The notes: a model not told the origin generated them from the letters alone. 64,000 nucleotides of DNA from Grimontia marina (GCF_900060185.1 NZ_FIZY01000021.1:1-64000), one strand, 5' to 3'. Shown: positions 8,418-19,239, counted from the first letter of the stretch. Made by a program: numbers and translations.

Positions 8418-9697
8418 AAACAAGGTGGGCTGGATTGCTGCTCACTCTGCTGATGGCGTTCAATGTCGCAGCGGAGCAGACATCGGATCGTGATATACGG
8501 TTGCTTAATAACCGCTTTCGTATCGATTCCACCATCACTCAGGTTGCTTTTGTTATCTATCGCCAAAATCCAAGTCGTCCGGTTGTGCTTGTGCAGCCGG
8601 ATGGTTCCAAGCTTTACGAGTTTCGCCATCCCGATAATGTCTCCTGGCACAAAGAGCCGGATATGGACATTATCTCGATTCAAAACCCGATGCCAGGTCC
8701 TTGGCAGGCCATTGGTAAGGTGACTCCCGAAAACAAAATTCGCATTCTTTCTGAGCTCAGTATGAAGGTGGATACCTTCCCTGATCGGCTATACCAAGGT
8801 GAAACCCTTAAGTTTACCGCCCGTTTGATGCAAGGCGATGTACCTTTGAACCTGAGGGATTTTCTTGATCGGGTTGAGCTGACCGTCACCTTCACTGAAT
8901 TTCTGGTAAGTGTGGATGATATTCCCGTCGATCAACGACCACAGGCTATGTCGCTTGGACGCTTCAAAGATGATGGGGCAGGATTGGATGAATACGCAGG
9001 TGATGGTGTATTTACCGTTGAATTGCCTATCAACGTCCACCCTGGCAAGTATCGTGCGCGGGTCACCTCTGGTAATGGCGTGTTTTTCCGAACCTTAGAG
9101 CAGGAAGTGTTGGTGTATCCGACTCCTTTGATGGCAACCTTCAAACAAAGCCGCAAAAAAGCCTTACCGCACCACTTGCTGGTAGAGTCGGACACGGCAA
9201 GTATTGAACCTGGTTCAATCGCTGCGCATTCCGAATTTATTGACCCTAATGGTAAGCCATCTGTCTATCAAGGTGTTGCTGAGGGAGACTATACGGCACT
9301 GACAGTAGATATTGATAACTTCGAAGAGCCGGGTCGCCACAAGTGGCATGCTTGGCTCTATGGAACGGACAAGCTCTCTGGTCGTCCACTGATGTTCCAA
9401 TTGCCTGAGCAGACTTTTGCGGTAGCGGATTACGAAGCTATCGAGCAAGCGAAACGTGAGCGTGAAGAACGAGAGGCTGAGCGCCAACGTATTGAAGATG
9501 AGCGCATTGCGGCCGAGAAGCGCGAAGCAGACAGAAAGACGGCGATGACTACGATCATCGGTGGCAATATTTTGTTGCTTATTCTGGCTGTTGGCGGCTG
9601 GTTTGTAGTACGCATCATCAAGCGTAAGAAGTTGGCAGCAGAGACGGAAGAAGAGTTGGAAGCGCCTCCACCGGAAGAGCCGGATAAAGCGGCTTAA
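8414..9697 (+). CDS. TIGR03503-family membrane-anchored periplasmic protein
   Basis: A 427-residue protein of a conserved but uncharacterised family found downstream of dnaQ in vibrios and relatives. The ATG at 8414 overlaps the dnaQ stop and has AGGAGAG upstream. Visible parts: signal peptide at residues 1-20, a large beta-rich periplasmic region, a charged coiled coil of mostly E, R and K near residues 345-375, one transmembrane helix (IIGGNILLLILAVGGWFVV) and a short acidic cytoplasmic tail. That gives a type I topology. The family call is from memory of neighbourhood and sequence features; no function is assigned. Confidence 0.8.
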   Translation: MKTRWAGLLLTLLMAFNVAAEQTSDRDIRLLNNRFRIDSTITQVAFVIYRQNPSRPVVLVQPDGSKLYEFRHPDNVSWHKEPDMDIISIQNPMPGPWQAIGKVTPENKIRILSELSMKVDTFPDRLYQGETLKFTARLMQGDVPLNLRDFLDRVELTVTFTEFLVSVDDIPVDQRPQAMSLGRFKDDGAGLDEYAGDGVFTVELPINVHPGKYRARVTSGNGVFFRTLEQEVLVYPTPLMATFKQSRKKALPHHLLVESDTASIEPGSIAAHSEFIDPNGKPSVYQGVAEGDYTALTVDIDNFEEPGRHKWHAWLYGTDKLSGRPLMFQLPEQTFAVADYEAIEQAKREREEREAERQRIEDERIAAEKREADRKTAMTTIIGGNILLLILAVGGWFVVRIIKRKKLAAETEEELEAPPPEEPDKAA

Positions 9698-9715
9698 CGG
9701 GAATTCACGTAAAAA

Positions 9716-9743
9716 GAAAAGGAGAAGCCAGACTTCTCCTTTT
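9716..9743. terminator. Terminator between the TIGR03503 gene and fadE
   Basis: AAAAGGAGAAG / CTTCTCCTTTT inverted repeat with a short loop and A/T tracts on both sides, between convergent genes; probably works in both directions. Confidence 0.8.
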
Positions 9744-9761
9744 GTCGTTATTGGGGTGTTA

Positions 9762-12212
9762 TTAAGCGGCGTGCACCACTTTATCCAACGTTTTGCTTGC
9801 TGCAGCTAACTCTGTAGGGTCAAAGTCATCAACATTGATGGTTTCGAGACGTCCTTCCTCCGCAATGCGCAGGGTTTCCGCTTCTTTTTCTGAGATGGCA
9901 CCTTCTCGAAGACCCATTTCAGCCACTTTATCTAGGAACATGAATGGCAGTTTCTGACCAGTCGAATCGCACACTTTCTGGTAGATAGGCTCTGCTGCAA
10001 GAATATCCAGTAAGGCTTTCTCAATCTTACCTACCGCATTGTGTTCAGACGCTTCCAGGAATTGACCACGGCCAATGCGACTTCGGGTTTCCCCAGGTGT
10101 TTGCAAAATCGCAGCGACTTTGCCATCCAGTATATCGCTTGGTTTGGTGCGGCGGGTGCCAAATGGGAACAGCAGAACACGCAACGGAGTTGCTACCCAG
10201 CGGGCAGGGAAGTTTGCCAGGAAATCATCCAGCGCTTCCTCCGCCTGATATAAGGCGTCTTGCATGCCCCAGTGAACCAGAGGTAAATCGGATTTCTGGT
10301 AACCTTCATCCGAATAACGCTTCATGGTTGCCGAAGCGAGATACAGTTGGCTCAATACATCACCCAGACGCGCAGAAAGACGTTCTTTGCGTTTCAGGTT
10401 GCCGCCCAGCACTGCCATTGAAATATCAGACAACAAAGCCAGATTAGACGCTAAGCGGTTCATTTGTTGGTAGTAACGTGCCGTTTCGTCTTTGCGAGGC
10501 ACACTGGAAGTGCGGCCATCAGTCAGACCCAGCCAGACAGAGCGAACCAGATTGCTGATCACAAAGCCAACATGGCCAAACAATGCCTGGTCAAAACCAG
10601 CCAAAGCTTCACGCTCGTCTTCTTTGTAGGCAGCATTCATTTCTTCCAGAACGAATGGATGGCAGCGGATAGCGCCCTGACCGAAGATGATCATCGAACG
10701 GGTAAGAATGTTCGCACCTTCTACGGTGATGGCAATAGGGGCACTTTGATAGCCACGGGCCAAGAAGTTTTTCGAGCCCATACAGATACCCTTACCACCA
10801 ACCACGTCCATAGCGTCAATCACACTACGCTGGCCTCGGTGGGTACAGTGGTATTTTACAATGGCAGAAATCACCGACGGTTTCTCGCCCAAGTCGATAC
10901 CAGCCACAGTCAGTGCACTTGCAGCATCCATGACATAAGCATTACCACCGATGCGCGCCAAAGGCTCTTCAATGCCTTCCATTTTACCAATAGGCAGTTT
11001 GAACTGACGGCGGATACGTGCATATGCGCCAGTTGCCAGCGCAGCAGTTTTGACACCGCCCGTAGAGTTTGAAGGTAGCGTAATGCCGCGGCCAACCGAC
11101 AGACATTCAACCAGCATACGCCAACCCTGACCTGCCATTTCCGGACCGCCAATGATGAAATCCAGTGGAACGAAGATGTCCTCTCCGCGGGTAGGGCCAT
11201 TTTGGAAAGGCAGGTTCAATGGGAAATGACGGCGACCAATGTCGACGCCTTCAATATCAGTAGGGATTAGCGCACAGGTGATACCCATATCTTCCTGATC
11301 GCCTAGCAGGCTTTCTGGATCTTTCAGTTTAAATGCAAGACCGAGCACTGTTGCCACCGGTGCCAGCGTGATATAGCGCTTGTTCCAGGTGATTGACATA
11401 CCCAGTACTTCTTTGCCTTGCCAAATGCCTTTAGTGACCACACCTTCATCCGGGATAGAACCTGCATCAGAGCCTGCTTCAGGGCTAGTCAGTGCGAAAC
11501 ATGGAATTTCAAGACCGCTTGCCAGACGTGGCAGGTAGTAATCTTTTTGATCTGTGGTGCCATAGTGCTGCAACAATTCACCTGGCCCCAGGCTATTCGG
11601 TACGCCGACAGTTGACGAGAGCACACCAGACACACCGGTCAGTTTTTGCAGAACCAGTGATTGCGCATAAGCAGAAAATTCCAGACCACCATATTCCTTT
11701 TTAATGATCATGGCGAAGAACTTATTGTCCTTGAGGTATTGCCAGACTTCTGGTGGTAGATCCGCCAGTTCATGGGTGACTTGGTAGTCATTGACCATAC
11801 GGCACACTTCATTGACTGGGCCGTCCAAAAAAGCACGTTCTTCTGCACTGAGGCGCGGCGCTGGGATATCATGCAATTTGTTCCAATCCGGTGCGCCGCG
11901 GAAAAGATCAGCTTCCCACCAGACCGTACCTGCGTCGATCGCTTCTTTTTCGGTCTGGGACATTTCCGGCATCACGCCTTTAAACATCTTCAGTGCAGGT
12001 TTACTCAGCCAAGATTCACGGAATGAGCGAACGTTCAAAGGAATGGCAATCGCAATGAACACCAGCCAGCTGATTTGGCCAACAATGCCCATCACGGAGC
12101 CAACAATTAACATTACCGCGGCAGCGGCGGTGAAGAGTTTCAAGCCGGCGCGGTGATACGCGAGTATTGCTAATAGGGCAAGAAACGTTATTAGGTATAG
12201 GGTTGTTGCCAT
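9762..12212 (-). CDS. fadE: Acyl-CoA dehydrogenase FadE
   Basis: First step of fatty acid beta-oxidation: FAD-dependent formation of trans-2-enoyl-CoA. 816 residues, the long FadE type (E. coli 814). Two N-terminal hydrophobic stretches (residues 1-50) anchor or associate it with the membrane. The dehydrogenase core includes [18 protein letters not shown] and the region [14 protein letters not shown], and a long C-terminal domain (DUF1974-like) follows. A FadR-like operator sits 41 bases upstream. Confidence 0.96.
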   Translation of the reverse strand: MATTLYLITFLALLAILAYHRAGLKLFTAAAAVMLIVGSVMGIVGQISWLVFIAIAIPLNVRSFRESWLSKPALKMFKGVMPEMSQTEKEAIDAGTVWWEADLFRGAPDWNKLHDIPAPRLSAEERAFLDGPVNEVCRMVNDYQVTHELADLPPEVWQYLKDNKFFAMIIKKEYGGLEFSAYAQSLVLQKLTGVSGVLSSTVGVPNSLGPGELLQHYGTTDQKDYYLPRLASGLEIPCFALTSPEAGSDAGSIPDEGVVTKGIWQGKEVLGMSITWNKRYITLAPVATVLGLAFKLKDPESLLGDQEDMGITCALIPTDIEGVDIGRRHFPLNLPFQNGPTRGEDIFVPLDFIIGGPEMAGQGWRMLVECLSVGRGITLPSNSTGGVKTAALATGAYARIRRQFKLPIGKMEGIEEPLARIGGNAYVMDAASALTVAGIDLGEKPSVISAIVKYHCTHRGQRSVIDAMDVVGGKGICMGSKNFLARGYQSAPIAITVEGANILTRSMIIFGQGAIRCHPFVLEEMNAAYKEDEREALAGFDQALFGHVGFVISNLVRSVWLGLTDGRTSSVPRKDETARYYQQMNRLASNLALLSDISMAVLGGNLKRKERLSARLGDVLSQLYLASATMKRYSDEGYQKSDLPLVHWGMQDALYQAEEALDDFLANFPARWVATPLRVLLFPFGTRRTKPSDILDGKVAAILQTPGETRSRIGRGQFLEASEHNAVGKIEKALLDILAAEPIYQKVCDSTGQKLPFMFLDKVAEMGLREGAISEKEAETLRIAEEGRLETINVDDFDPTELAAASKTLDKVVHAA

Positions 12213-12542
12213 TTTCGGTTCTCCTTATCCTTCAACCCAATCTTGTAATGGTAAGAGGTCATACCACTTAATTGTAAGCAGGTTTTTAAGAGAATGTAAA
12301 ACAGTGACCGGTAAAAATGTGCGCACAACTTCACAGAGAATTTGAATGAAACAGTGTTCATTTTTCAGTCGATTGTTTTTGCAGGGTAATCATAAGGTGA
12401 GGCAGATTATCGACAGCTTCATCTTTTTGCGGGTACACTGCTCCTATTATTTTTGGGCGCTTGCCCTGTTACTAAATCCTCCTGATCGTCATAAGTGGTG
12501 CGGTTGGGAATGGACGACTCAACAAAAAATAGAGAATTGCCC
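12213..12542. other. Intergenic region fadE / gmhA
   Basis: 330 bases between divergent genes. Apart from the FadR-like site near the fadE end, I see no conserved gene. Short open frames on the plus strand (from about 12346) have no ribosome site or recognisable product. Confidence 0.5.
12253..12269. promoter_or_regulatory. Putative FadR operator of fadE
   Basis: On the fadE strand the 17 bases read AAGTGGTATGACCTCTT, close to the FadR consensus TGGTNNGACC with partial dyad symmetry in the flanks. It lies 41 bases before the fadE start, where repression in the absence of long-chain acyl-CoA would be expected. The match is to a remembered consensus, not a computed score. Confidence 0.6.
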
Positions 12543-13121
12543 ATGTACCAAGATCTTATTCGTTCAGAGCTCAATGAAGCGGCTCAGGTGCTTAACGCTT
12601 TTCTAAGTGACGAGAAAAACATTGCAGACATTGAAGCCGCAGCAAAACTGCTGGCAGACTCGTTTAAAGCCGGTGGTAAAGTGCTGTCTTGCGGCAATGG
12701 TGGTTCGCACTGTGATGCGATGCACTTTGCTGAAGAGCTGACCGGTCGTTACCGTGAAAACCGCCCAGGCTATCCCGCAATTGCAATTTCTGACCCAAGC
12801 CACCTTTCTTGTGTGTCGAACGACTTTGGCTACGAGTACGTTTTCTCTCGCTATGTTCAGGCGGTGGGCGTAAAAGGTGATGTGCTGTTTGGTCTATCGA
12901 CCTCTGGCAATTCTGGTAACGTGTTGAAAGCAATCGATGCAGCAAAAGAGAAAGGCATGAAAAGCATCATGCTAACCGGTAAAGACGGTGGCAAGATGGC
13001 AGGTCTGGCGGACATCGAAATTCGTGTTCCACACTTTGGTTATGCGGATCGCATCCAGGAAGTGCATATCAAGATTATTCACATTCTGATCCAGCTTGTT
13101 GAAAAAGAAATGGAAAAATAA
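12543..13121 (+). CDS. gmhA: Sedoheptulose-7-phosphate isomerase (phosphoheptose isomerase)
   Basis: Converts sedoheptulose 7-phosphate to D-glycero-D-manno-heptose 7-phosphate, the first step of LPS inner-core heptose synthesis. 192 residues, the E. coli length. SIS-domain features: [32 protein letters not shown] (sugar-phosphate loop) and the C-terminal [13 protein letters not shown]. The ATG at 12543 begins [10 protein letters not shown], the normal start; an upstream GTG at 12495 is not favoured. It is followed 15 bases later by yafJ, as in E. coli. Confidence 0.96.
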   Translation: MYQDLIRSELNEAAQVLNAFLSDEKNIADIEAAAKLLADSFKAGGKVLSCGNGGSHCDAMHFAEELTGRYRENRPGYPAIAISDPSHLSCVSNDFGYEYVFSRYVQAVGVKGDVLFGLSTSGNSGNVLKAIDAAKEKGMKSIMLTGKDGGKMAGLADIEIRVPHFGYADRIQEVHIKIIHILIQLVEKEMEK

Positions 13122-13136
13122 GGATAACGTAAAGGA

Positions 13137-13961
13137 ATGTGTGAACTGCTTGGCATGAGTGCCAATGTACCAACGGACATTTGTTTTAGCTTTACTGGCT
13201 TAATCCAGCGTGGGGGCAATACTGGGCCTCACCGTGATGGCTGGGGTATCGTCTTTTATGAAGGCAAAGGGTTTAGAACTTTTAAAGACCCGAACCCAAG
13301 CTGCGACTCTAAAATTGCTGAGCTTGTTCAGAGTTATCCGATCAAAAGCTGCGCCGTGATCAGTCATATTCGTCAGGCTAATCGCGGTGAAGTGAGTCTT
13401 GTGAATACCCATCCGTTTACCCGTGAGAACTGGGGACGGTACTGGACCTATGCCCACAATGGGCAATTGTCAGACTATGAAAATTTACCGACAGGACACT
13501 TTAAACCTGTGGGTGAAACAGATAGTGAAAAAGCCTTCTGCTATTTGCTGCACGAAATTGAAAAGCATTACCCAGACAAGCCGGACGATATGACGGAAGT
13601 GTTCCGCTTTATCGCCAGCCGCTGCGACAAGCTTCGTGAACTGGGCGTGTTTAACATGCTGTTCAGTGATGGTGACTATGTGATGGCGTATTGCACCAAT
13701 AATCTTCACTGGATTACCCGTCGTGCACCATTTGGCAAGGCTAGCCTCATAGATGAAGAAGTGACGGTCGACTTCCATGAAGAAACCACACCGAACGACG
13801 TGGTGACAGTCATTGCAACTCAGCCTCTGACGAACAACGAGACATGGCACAAGATGCAGCCGGGTGAGTATTGTGTGTTCCATTTGGGTGAGGTGATTAC
13901 CTGTAACCGCGCCGAGATTGCAGCGAAGTCAGTGGAGGAAGCAAACGAATCTGGCTCGTAA
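13137..13961 (+). CDS. yafJ: Class II glutamine amidotransferase, YafJ family
   Basis: A 274-residue Ntn-hydrolase glutaminase. Cys2 (MCELLGMSAN) is the N-terminal nucleophile after Met removal; RDGWGIVFY, SHIRQANRGE and the ENWGRYWTYAHNGQL block are the class II glutaminase motifs. No synthase domain is attached, so the ammonia acceptor is unknown. It is in a probable operon with gmhA. Similar to E. coli YafJ; the physiological role is unproven. Confidence 0.9.
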   Translation: MCELLGMSANVPTDICFSFTGLIQRGGNTGPHRDGWGIVFYEGKGFRTFKDPNPSCDSKIAELVQSYPIKSCAVISHIRQANRGEVSLVNTHPFTRENWGRYWTYAHNGQLSDYENLPTGHFKPVGETDSEKAFCYLLHEIEKHYPDKPDDMTEVFRFIASRCDKLRELGVFNMLFSDGDYVMAYCTNNLHWITRRAPFGKASLIDEEVTVDFHEETTPNDVVTVIATQPLTNNETWHKMQPGEYCVFHLGEVITCNRAEIAAKSVEEANESGS

Positions 13962-13980
13962 CGCTGACTTTCAGACAATG

Positions 13981-14009
13981 AAAAAACGCGCCACGATGGC
14001 GCGTTTTTG
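13981..14009. terminator. Terminator between yafJ and purN
   Basis: AAAAAACGCGCC / GGCGCGTTTTT hairpin with a five-base loop, suited to both convergent genes. Confidence 0.85.
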
Positions 14010-14025
14010 TATCTGGTAAAAGGAA

Positions 14026-14661
14026 TTAGTCGGCAGCGTAGCCAGACAGCCCCAGCACTTCACCATCCATGACGGCGTTCTCATCTGCCATGTTAAGTCT
14101 GCCCTGACAGAACCATTCCACCACTAATGGGTAGATACGGTGCTCTTGCTCCTGAACACGGGCGAAGACACTGTCTGCGTCGTCATCTTCAAAAATTGGC
14201 ACTCTAGCCTGAAGGATGACGGGGCCACCGTCGAGTTCTTCCGTCACGAAATGTACAGAAGTGCCATGCTCATCATCTCCTGCGTCAATCGCACGCTGGT
14301 GGGTGTTGAGGCCAGTGTATTTCGGCAATAGGGAAGGATGAATGTTCAGCATTTTGCCCTGATAGTGACGGACAAACTCTGGCGTCAGGATACGCATGAA
14401 ACCCGCCAACACAATCAGATCAGGCGAGTATTCATCGATGGTAGCCATGAGCTGACTGTCATATTGGCTTCGGTCTGAAATCCCTTTGCTGGCAACCACA
14501 ATCGCTTCAATCCCGGCGCCTTTTGCACGGGTGAGGCCGTATGCGTCTTCTTTGTTTGCAATGACAGCCGAAATTTCAATACCGTTATTGCCATGGCAGC
14601 GATCGATGATCGCCTGAAGATTTGAGCCGTTTCCAGAAACCAGAACAACCAGCTTTTTCAT
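14026..14661 (-). CDS. purN: Phosphoribosylglycinamide formyltransferase
   Basis: Third step of de novo purine synthesis, formyl transfer from 10-formyl-THF to GAR. 211 residues. Visible: GNGSNLQAIID (phosphate-binding loop), MLNIHPSLLPKY with the catalytic Asn/His pair, and TSVHFVTEELDGG with the catalytic Asp. It starts two bases after the purM stop and is co-transcribed with it. Confidence 0.97.
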   Translation of the reverse strand: MKKLVVLVSGNGSNLQAIIDRCHGNNGIEISAVIANKEDAYGLTRAKGAGIEAIVVASKGISDRSQYDSQLMATIDEYSPDLIVLAGFMRILTPEFVRHYQGKMLNIHPSLLPKYTGLNTHQRAIDAGDDEHGTSVHFVTEELDGGPVILQARVPIFEDDDADSVFARVQEQEHRIYPLVVEWFCQGRLNMADENAVMDGEVLGLSGYAAD

Positions 14662-14663
14662 GG

Positions 14664-15707
14664 TTACCCCTCGATCTCAACCTGCTCTTCGCCAGCCGCA
14701 GCGTTCTCGATGGTGCCCAGCAGCCATGCGGTTTCGCCTTCCTGATTCAGGATGTCGATCGCTTTCTGAGCTTGCTCAGCAGGCAGAGCAACTACGAGGC
14801 CTACGCCACAGTTGAAGGTACGGTACATTTCGTGCTCGGTCACGTTACCGTTTTCCTGAAGCCAGTTGAAGATTGCTGGCCATTCCCAGCTGTTGCCATC
14901 GATAACGGCTTTGGTGCCTTCTGGTAGAACGCGTGGGATGTTTTCCCAGAAACCACCACCTGTGATGTGTGAGATAGCGTGAACATCACAGCTTTCCAGC
15001 ATCTTAAGGGCAGGTTTTACATAAATGCGTGTAGGTTCCAGCAGGTGGTCAGCCAGTGTTTTTCCGTCAAGCTCCGCGTTAACGTCTGCACCTGAAACTT
15101 CAATGATTTTACGTACAAGGCTGTAGCCGTTAGAGTGAGGGCCTGATGAGGCGATAGCAATGATCGCGTCGCCCTGCGCGACTTTAGTGCCATCGATAAC
15201 TTCTTCTTTCTCAACTACACCAACGCAGAAGCCTGCTACGTCATAATCTTCACCGTGGTACATGCCTGGCATTTCAGCGGTTTCACCGCCGATAAGTGCA
15301 CAGCCAGCTTGCAAACAGCCTTCACCAATACCGGTTACCACGTCAGCAGCTGTATCAACGTCCAGCTTACCTGTTGCATAGTAATCAAGGAAGAACAGTG
15401 GCTCAGCGCCCTGAACAATCAGGTCATTCACGCACATTGCCACCAGGTCGATACCAATAGTGTCGTGTTTTTTCAGATCCATCGCCAGGCGAAGTTTGGT
15501 ACCTACACCGTCAGTACCTGAAACCAGGACTGGCTGTTTGTATCTTGTAGGCAGTTCACAAAGTGCACCGAAACCACCGATGCCACCCATGACTTCAGGA
15601 CGGCGAGTGCGCTTAACAACGCCTTTAATTCTGTCGACCAGGGCGTTACCTGCATCGATATCTACACCTGCATCTTTGTAGCTTAGAGAAGACTTATTAT
15701 CGCTCAC
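14664..15707 (-). CDS. purM: Phosphoribosylformylglycinamidine cyclo-ligase
   Basis: Fifth step of purine synthesis (AIR synthetase). 347 residues, close to the E. coli length. Motifs: [12 protein letters not shown] at the N-terminus, [43 protein letters not shown] and [16 protein letters not shown]. First gene of a purMN operon and preceded by a PurR operator. It is divergent from upp. Confidence 0.98.
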   Translation of the reverse strand: MSDNKSSLSYKDAGVDIDAGNALVDRIKGVVKRTRRPEVMGGIGGFGALCELPTRYKQPVLVSGTDGVGTKLRLAMDLKKHDTIGIDLVAMCVNDLIVQGAEPLFFLDYYATGKLDVDTAADVVTGIGEGCLQAGCALIGGETAEMPGMYHGEDYDVAGFCVGVVEKEEVIDGTKVAQGDAIIAIASSGPHSNGYSLVRKIIEVSGADVNAELDGKTLADHLLEPTRIYVKPALKMLESCDVHAISHITGGGFWENIPRVLPEGTKAVIDGNSWEWPAIFNWLQENGNVTEHEMYRTFNCGVGLVVALPAEQAQKAIDILNQEGETAWLLGTIENAAAGEEQVEIEG

Positions 15708-15769
15708 TGGGGATCCTTACCGAGTTATGGACTAAAAAGCGGCGCCATTTTAACAGCGGTATTTCAAAA

Positions 15770-15785
15770 AGGAAAACGTTTGCGT
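15770..15785. promoter_or_regulatory. PurR operator upstream of purMN
   Basis: On the purM strand it reads ACGCAAACGTTTTCCT, 14 of 16 matches to the E. coli PurR consensus ACGCAAACGTTTTCGT. It lies 63-78 bases before the purM ATG, so purMN is most likely repressed by PurR with hypoxanthine or guanine. Confidence 0.87.
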
Positions 15786-15860
15786 CAGGTTCAATGCAGC
15801 GAATTTGGCTTAAAAAAGCGCAACCAGTTGTATGTAACTATTCCACCGAATTTTCTTGTG

Positions 15861-15866
15861 TATAAT
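15861..15866 (+). promoter_or_regulatory. -10 element of the upp promoter
   Basis: A perfect TATAAT 32 bases upstream of the upp ATG. No good -35 hexamer is present at 16-18 bases, so only the -10 is called. Confidence 0.5.
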
Positions 15867-15897
15867 TCGTGGAATTTGTTTTTTGCAGGAGTCTGTC

Positions 15898-16524
15898 ATG
15901 AAAGTCGTCGAAGTTAAGCACCCGCTGGTAAAACACAAAATCGGTCTTATGCGTGAGGGTGATATCAGCACCAAGCGTTTCCGTGAGTTGGCGACAGAAG
16001 TAGGCAGCCTGCTGACCTATGAAGCGACTTCAGATTTCGAAACTGAAAAAGTGACCATTGAAGGCTGGAATGGCCCGGTTGAAATCGACCGCATCAAGGG
16101 TAAGAAAGTGACTGTTGTTCCAATTCTGCGTGCAGGCTTGGGCATGATGGACGGTGTATTGGAGCACATTCCAAGCGCACGTATCAGTGTGGTCGGTATT
16201 TACCGTGATGAAGAAACGCTGGAGCCGGTTCCTTATTTCCACAAGCTTGCGAGCAATATCAACGAGCGTATGGCGCTGGTGGTTGACCCAATGCTGGCAA
16301 CTGGTGGTTCTATGATCGCAACCATCGACCTGCTGAAAGAGCACGGTTGTGACAACATCAAAGTGCTGGTTTTGGTAGCCGCACCTGAAGGTATTGATGC
16401 ACTGGAAAAAGCGCACCCGGATGTAGAGCTTTACACTGCAGCAATCGACCAGAAACTGAACGACAAAGGATACATCGTGCCAGGTCTGGGCGATGCAGGC
16501 GATAAGATTTTCGGCACCAAATAA
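15898..16524 (+). CDS. upp: Uracil phosphoribosyltransferase
   Basis: Pyrimidine salvage: uracil + PRPP to UMP. 208 residues, as in E. coli. The PRPP loop is [12 protein letters not shown] and the uracil-binding end is [13 protein letters not shown]. The start at 15898 ([19 protein letters not shown]) has AGGAG eight bases upstream. A convergent uraA lies downstream, so salvage enzyme and permease are neighbours but not one operon. Confidence 0.98.
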   Translation: MKVVEVKHPLVKHKIGLMREGDISTKRFRELATEVGSLLTYEATSDFETEKVTIEGWNGPVEIDRIKGKKVTVVPILRAGLGMMDGVLEHIPSARISVVGIYRDEETLEPVPYFHKLASNINERMALVVDPMLATGGSMIATIDLLKEHGCDNIKVLVLVAAPEGIDALEKAHPDVELYTAAIDQKLNDKGYIVPGLGDAGDKIFGTK

Positions 16525-16545
16525 ATAGCACGAAACCGAAATATG

Positions 16546-16575
16546 AAAGAGGCTTCCATTTGGAAGCCTCTTTTC
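16546..16575. terminator. Terminator between upp and uraA
   Basis: AAAGAGGCTTCC / GGAAGCCTCTTTT inverted repeat with a very short loop, between convergent genes. Confidence 0.85.
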
Positions 16576-16590
16576 GTTTGGTCCGGAGAA

Positions 16591-17832
16591 TTAATCTTCC
16601 ATCTGCGCGTTGTCAACAACGTGGGTTTCACCCATGTCGTGCGGCAGGATGAGGTTCAGCAAAATCGCAACGATACCGCAAAGGCTGATACCTTGCAGGC
16701 TGAACTCGCCAATACCAAAGGCCATACCGCCGATACCGAATACCAGAGTGACCGCTACAATCGCCAAATTGCGCGCTTTGTGTAGGTCGACCTGATTTTT
16801 GATCAAGGTATTCAGACCAACGGTTGCGATAGAACCGAACAGCAGGATCATGATGCCGCCCATCACAGGAACGGGAATGGTCTGCAAAATTGCTCCCAGT
16901 TTACCAACAAATGCCAGAACAATCGCCGTGATGGCACCCCAGGTCATGATGGCTGGGTTGAATGCTCGTGTCAGCATCACGGCGCCTGTCACTTCACTGT
17001 AAGTGGTGTTTGGTGGTGCACCAAACATCGAAGCAGCCATGGTCGCAACGCCATCGCCTGCCATAGTGCGGTGAAGACCTGGCTTTTTCAGGTAGTCTTT
17101 GTTGGTCACATTTGAAATCGCCAGCATGTCACCCACGTGCTCAACGGCAGGCGCAATGGCGACTGGGATCATGAACAGAATTGCGTTGATGTTGAATTCC
17201 GGTGCAGTGAAGTTTGGCATAGCCAGCCAAGCAGCGTTTTGAACCGGGGAAAAATCAACCACGCCAAAGAAAAGGGCAACCACATAGCCTGAGACGATAC
17301 CAGCGAGAATCGGTACCAACTTAAAAAAGCCTTTGGCAAACACTGACACTGCGATGGTCGTGATGAGTGAAACTGCTGAAACCCAAAGCGCTACTGAGCC
17401 ATCAACCAGCTGAATGGCGCCGTCGCCAGATTTACCCACCGCCATGTTAACGGCTGCAGGTGCCAGACCCAGACCAATCACCATGATCACTGGACCAACC
17501 ACCACAGGCGGCAGCAGTTTGTGGATGAAGCCAACACCACGCACTTTGATAAACCCGCCCATACAGACGTACACCAAGCCTGCCGCCATCAGGCCACCCA
17601 TGGTTGCAGGGATGCCCCAAGTCTGGACGCCGAATAAGATCGGTGCAATAAAGGCAAAAGAGGAGGCGAGGAAAATGGGGACAGAACGTTTGGTGATGAT
17701 TTGGAATAGAAGGGTACCAATACCGGCACCGAAAAGAGCGACGTTAGGGTCAAGTCCCGTAAGGAGTGGAACCAGCACCAAAGCGCCAAAGGCAACAAAT
17801 AGCATTTGTGCCCCTTGTAAAACTTGCATCAT
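16591..17832 (-). CDS. uraA: Uracil permease (NCS2 family)
   Basis: Proton-coupled uracil uptake in the inner membrane. 413 residues with a continuous run of hydrophobic segments (about 14 in the fold). Family signatures include PAVEHVGDMLAISNVTNKDY, whose Glu contacts the pyrimidine in UraA, and GAPPNTTYSEVTGAVMLT. It ends facing upp. Confidence 0.95.
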   Translation of the reverse strand: MMQVLQGAQMLFVAFGALVLVPLLTGLDPNVALFGAGIGTLLFQIITKRSVPIFLASSFAFIAPILFGVQTWGIPATMGGLMAAGLVYVCMGGFIKVRGVGFIHKLLPPVVVGPVIMVIGLGLAPAAVNMAVGKSGDGAIQLVDGSVALWVSAVSLITTIAVSVFAKGFFKLVPILAGIVSGYVVALFFGVVDFSPVQNAAWLAMPNFTAPEFNINAILFMIPVAIAPAVEHVGDMLAISNVTNKDYLKKPGLHRTMAGDGVATMAASMFGAPPNTTYSEVTGAVMLTRAFNPAIMTWGAITAIVLAFVGKLGAILQTIPVPVMGGIMILLFGSIATVGLNTLIKNQVDLHKARNLAIVAVTLVFGIGGMAFGIGEFSLQGISLCGIVAILLNLILPHDMGETHVVDNAQMED

Positions 17833-18093
17833 GACGCACCTTCCTGAAATTTAAAAAATCGTGGGATACTACCATGATTTATGTGGCATTTAAGTGAGCT
17901 ATTGCATACTGTCGAAATACTAAGCGGCCAGAGACAAACTTTCTGTCAGAAAAATTGTCAATGAGTTAACAGCAAGCGTGCCTATTGAATGGTACACGGT
18001 TGGTATAACACTCAATTTCGGTGTTTAGCCATTGCTGACAATAGGGCTTCACTTTATGATCAACGTTTAAAAATCGAGTTATCTGGCAAATAT

Positions 18094-19209
18094 ATGTTAC
18101 GAATCTTCATTTTCGTTTTGGCACTCGTACTAGGACAAACCAGTGCAATGGCGACCTCACTGTTCAGTGCAGAAGTGGTATTGGATGACAGTGATGCAGC
18201 AACGGAACAGGCTGCAAAAGAGGCGGCATTTGTTGATGTGCTTATCCGAGCGTCTGGCCAGTCTGAAGTGGGTAACAATCCGGTTATTCAGAAAACCCTG
18301 CCAACGGTGAATCAATACATCACCCAGCTTGGTTACGGTGATGTTGACGGTCAACGTTCACTGGTACTTGGTTTTGACGACCGCAAGATACGTACACTTC
18401 TTACCCAGTCCCAAGCGACTTATTGGGGTACTCCGCGCCCGGAAATCCTATTCTGGTTGGTGGAAGATAATGCTTCTCAGCGCAATGTGGTGTGGGAGCA
18501 ATCTGTATCTCCACTCATCAATGAGCTGAAAGCGGAAGGTGAACGCCGTGGTTTACCTGTTTTGATGCCTGTGGGTGACTTTGACGATGTGGTTGCTGTG
18601 TCTATTCCCGATCTTTGGGGAGGATTCGCAGGACCTATCGCTCAGGCAAGTGCGAGATACAACCCCGCAGGTGTTGCCGTGGTAAAGGTGCGCAATAACG
18701 GTATCAGTTGGCAGTTGTTCCCCAATGCAGCAAGTATCGGTAAAGATGCACCTGTAGAAGGTCGTGCGTCCGGTGTGCCAGAACAAGCATTCGCTACCAT
18801 GATTGATGAGATGGCTGACTTCTATTCTGCCCGCTTGGCGGTGAACCTTGGTGTGGCAGACAGTGATGCAAAAGTGCTGGAGGTATCGGGTCTTGATGAT
18901 GCCGAAGATTTCTTTGTCATTGAACGTACATTGAAAGGCTTGAATTCAGTAGCGTCCTTGCGTCTTGAATCGATTATTGAGGGCACTGCAACGTTTCGGG
19001 TTAGCCTGTTGGCTTCTGAAGACATCTTCCACAATGAAATGATGGTAGACCGTCGCCTACGTCGCGTTGAAGCCCTGCCTGAACCCGTCATTGAAGAGAC
19101 TACATCCCCGTTGGTGACAGAAAGCGTTGATGGTGTGATTGTGCCAGTTGAACCGACACCTGTTGCAGAGCCAGTAGAAGCGGCGATTCAGTATGAGTGG
19201 ATTGGCTAA
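18094..19209 (+). CDS. DUF2066 domain-containing exported protein
   Basis: 371 residues from the ATG at 18094, chosen because it opens a clear signal peptide (MLRIFIFVLALVLGQTSAMA). The body resembles the DUF2066 family found next to purM/upp in vibrios, with the conserved start ..FVDVLIRASGQ.. and an acidic, proline-rich tail (residues about 340-365). The ribosome site is weak. No biochemical role is known. Confidence 0.75.
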   Translation: MLRIFIFVLALVLGQTSAMATSLFSAEVVLDDSDAATEQAAKEAAFVDVLIRASGQSEVGNNPVIQKTLPTVNQYITQLGYGDVDGQRSLVLGFDDRKIRTLLTQSQATYWGTPRPEILFWLVEDNASQRNVVWEQSVSPLINELKAEGERRGLPVLMPVGDFDDVVAVSIPDLWGGFAGPIAQASARYNPAGVAVVKVRNNGISWQLFPNAASIGKDAPVEGRASGVPEQAFATMIDEMADFYSARLAVNLGVADSDAKVLEVSGLDDAEDFFVIERTLKGLNSVASLRLESIIEGTATFRVSLLASEDIFHNEMMVDRRLRRVEALPEPVIEETTSPLVTESVDGVIVPVEPTPVAEPVEAAIQYEWIG

Positions 19210-19239
19210 GCAGCATCTAAGTATCATTCGCTGGAATCC

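Noticed and set aside
10464-11072. Plus-strand ORF of 202 codons within fadE
   Set aside because: Antisense to a well-conserved gene, no ribosome site, Cys/His/Thr-rich composition typical of a reverse-frame shadow.
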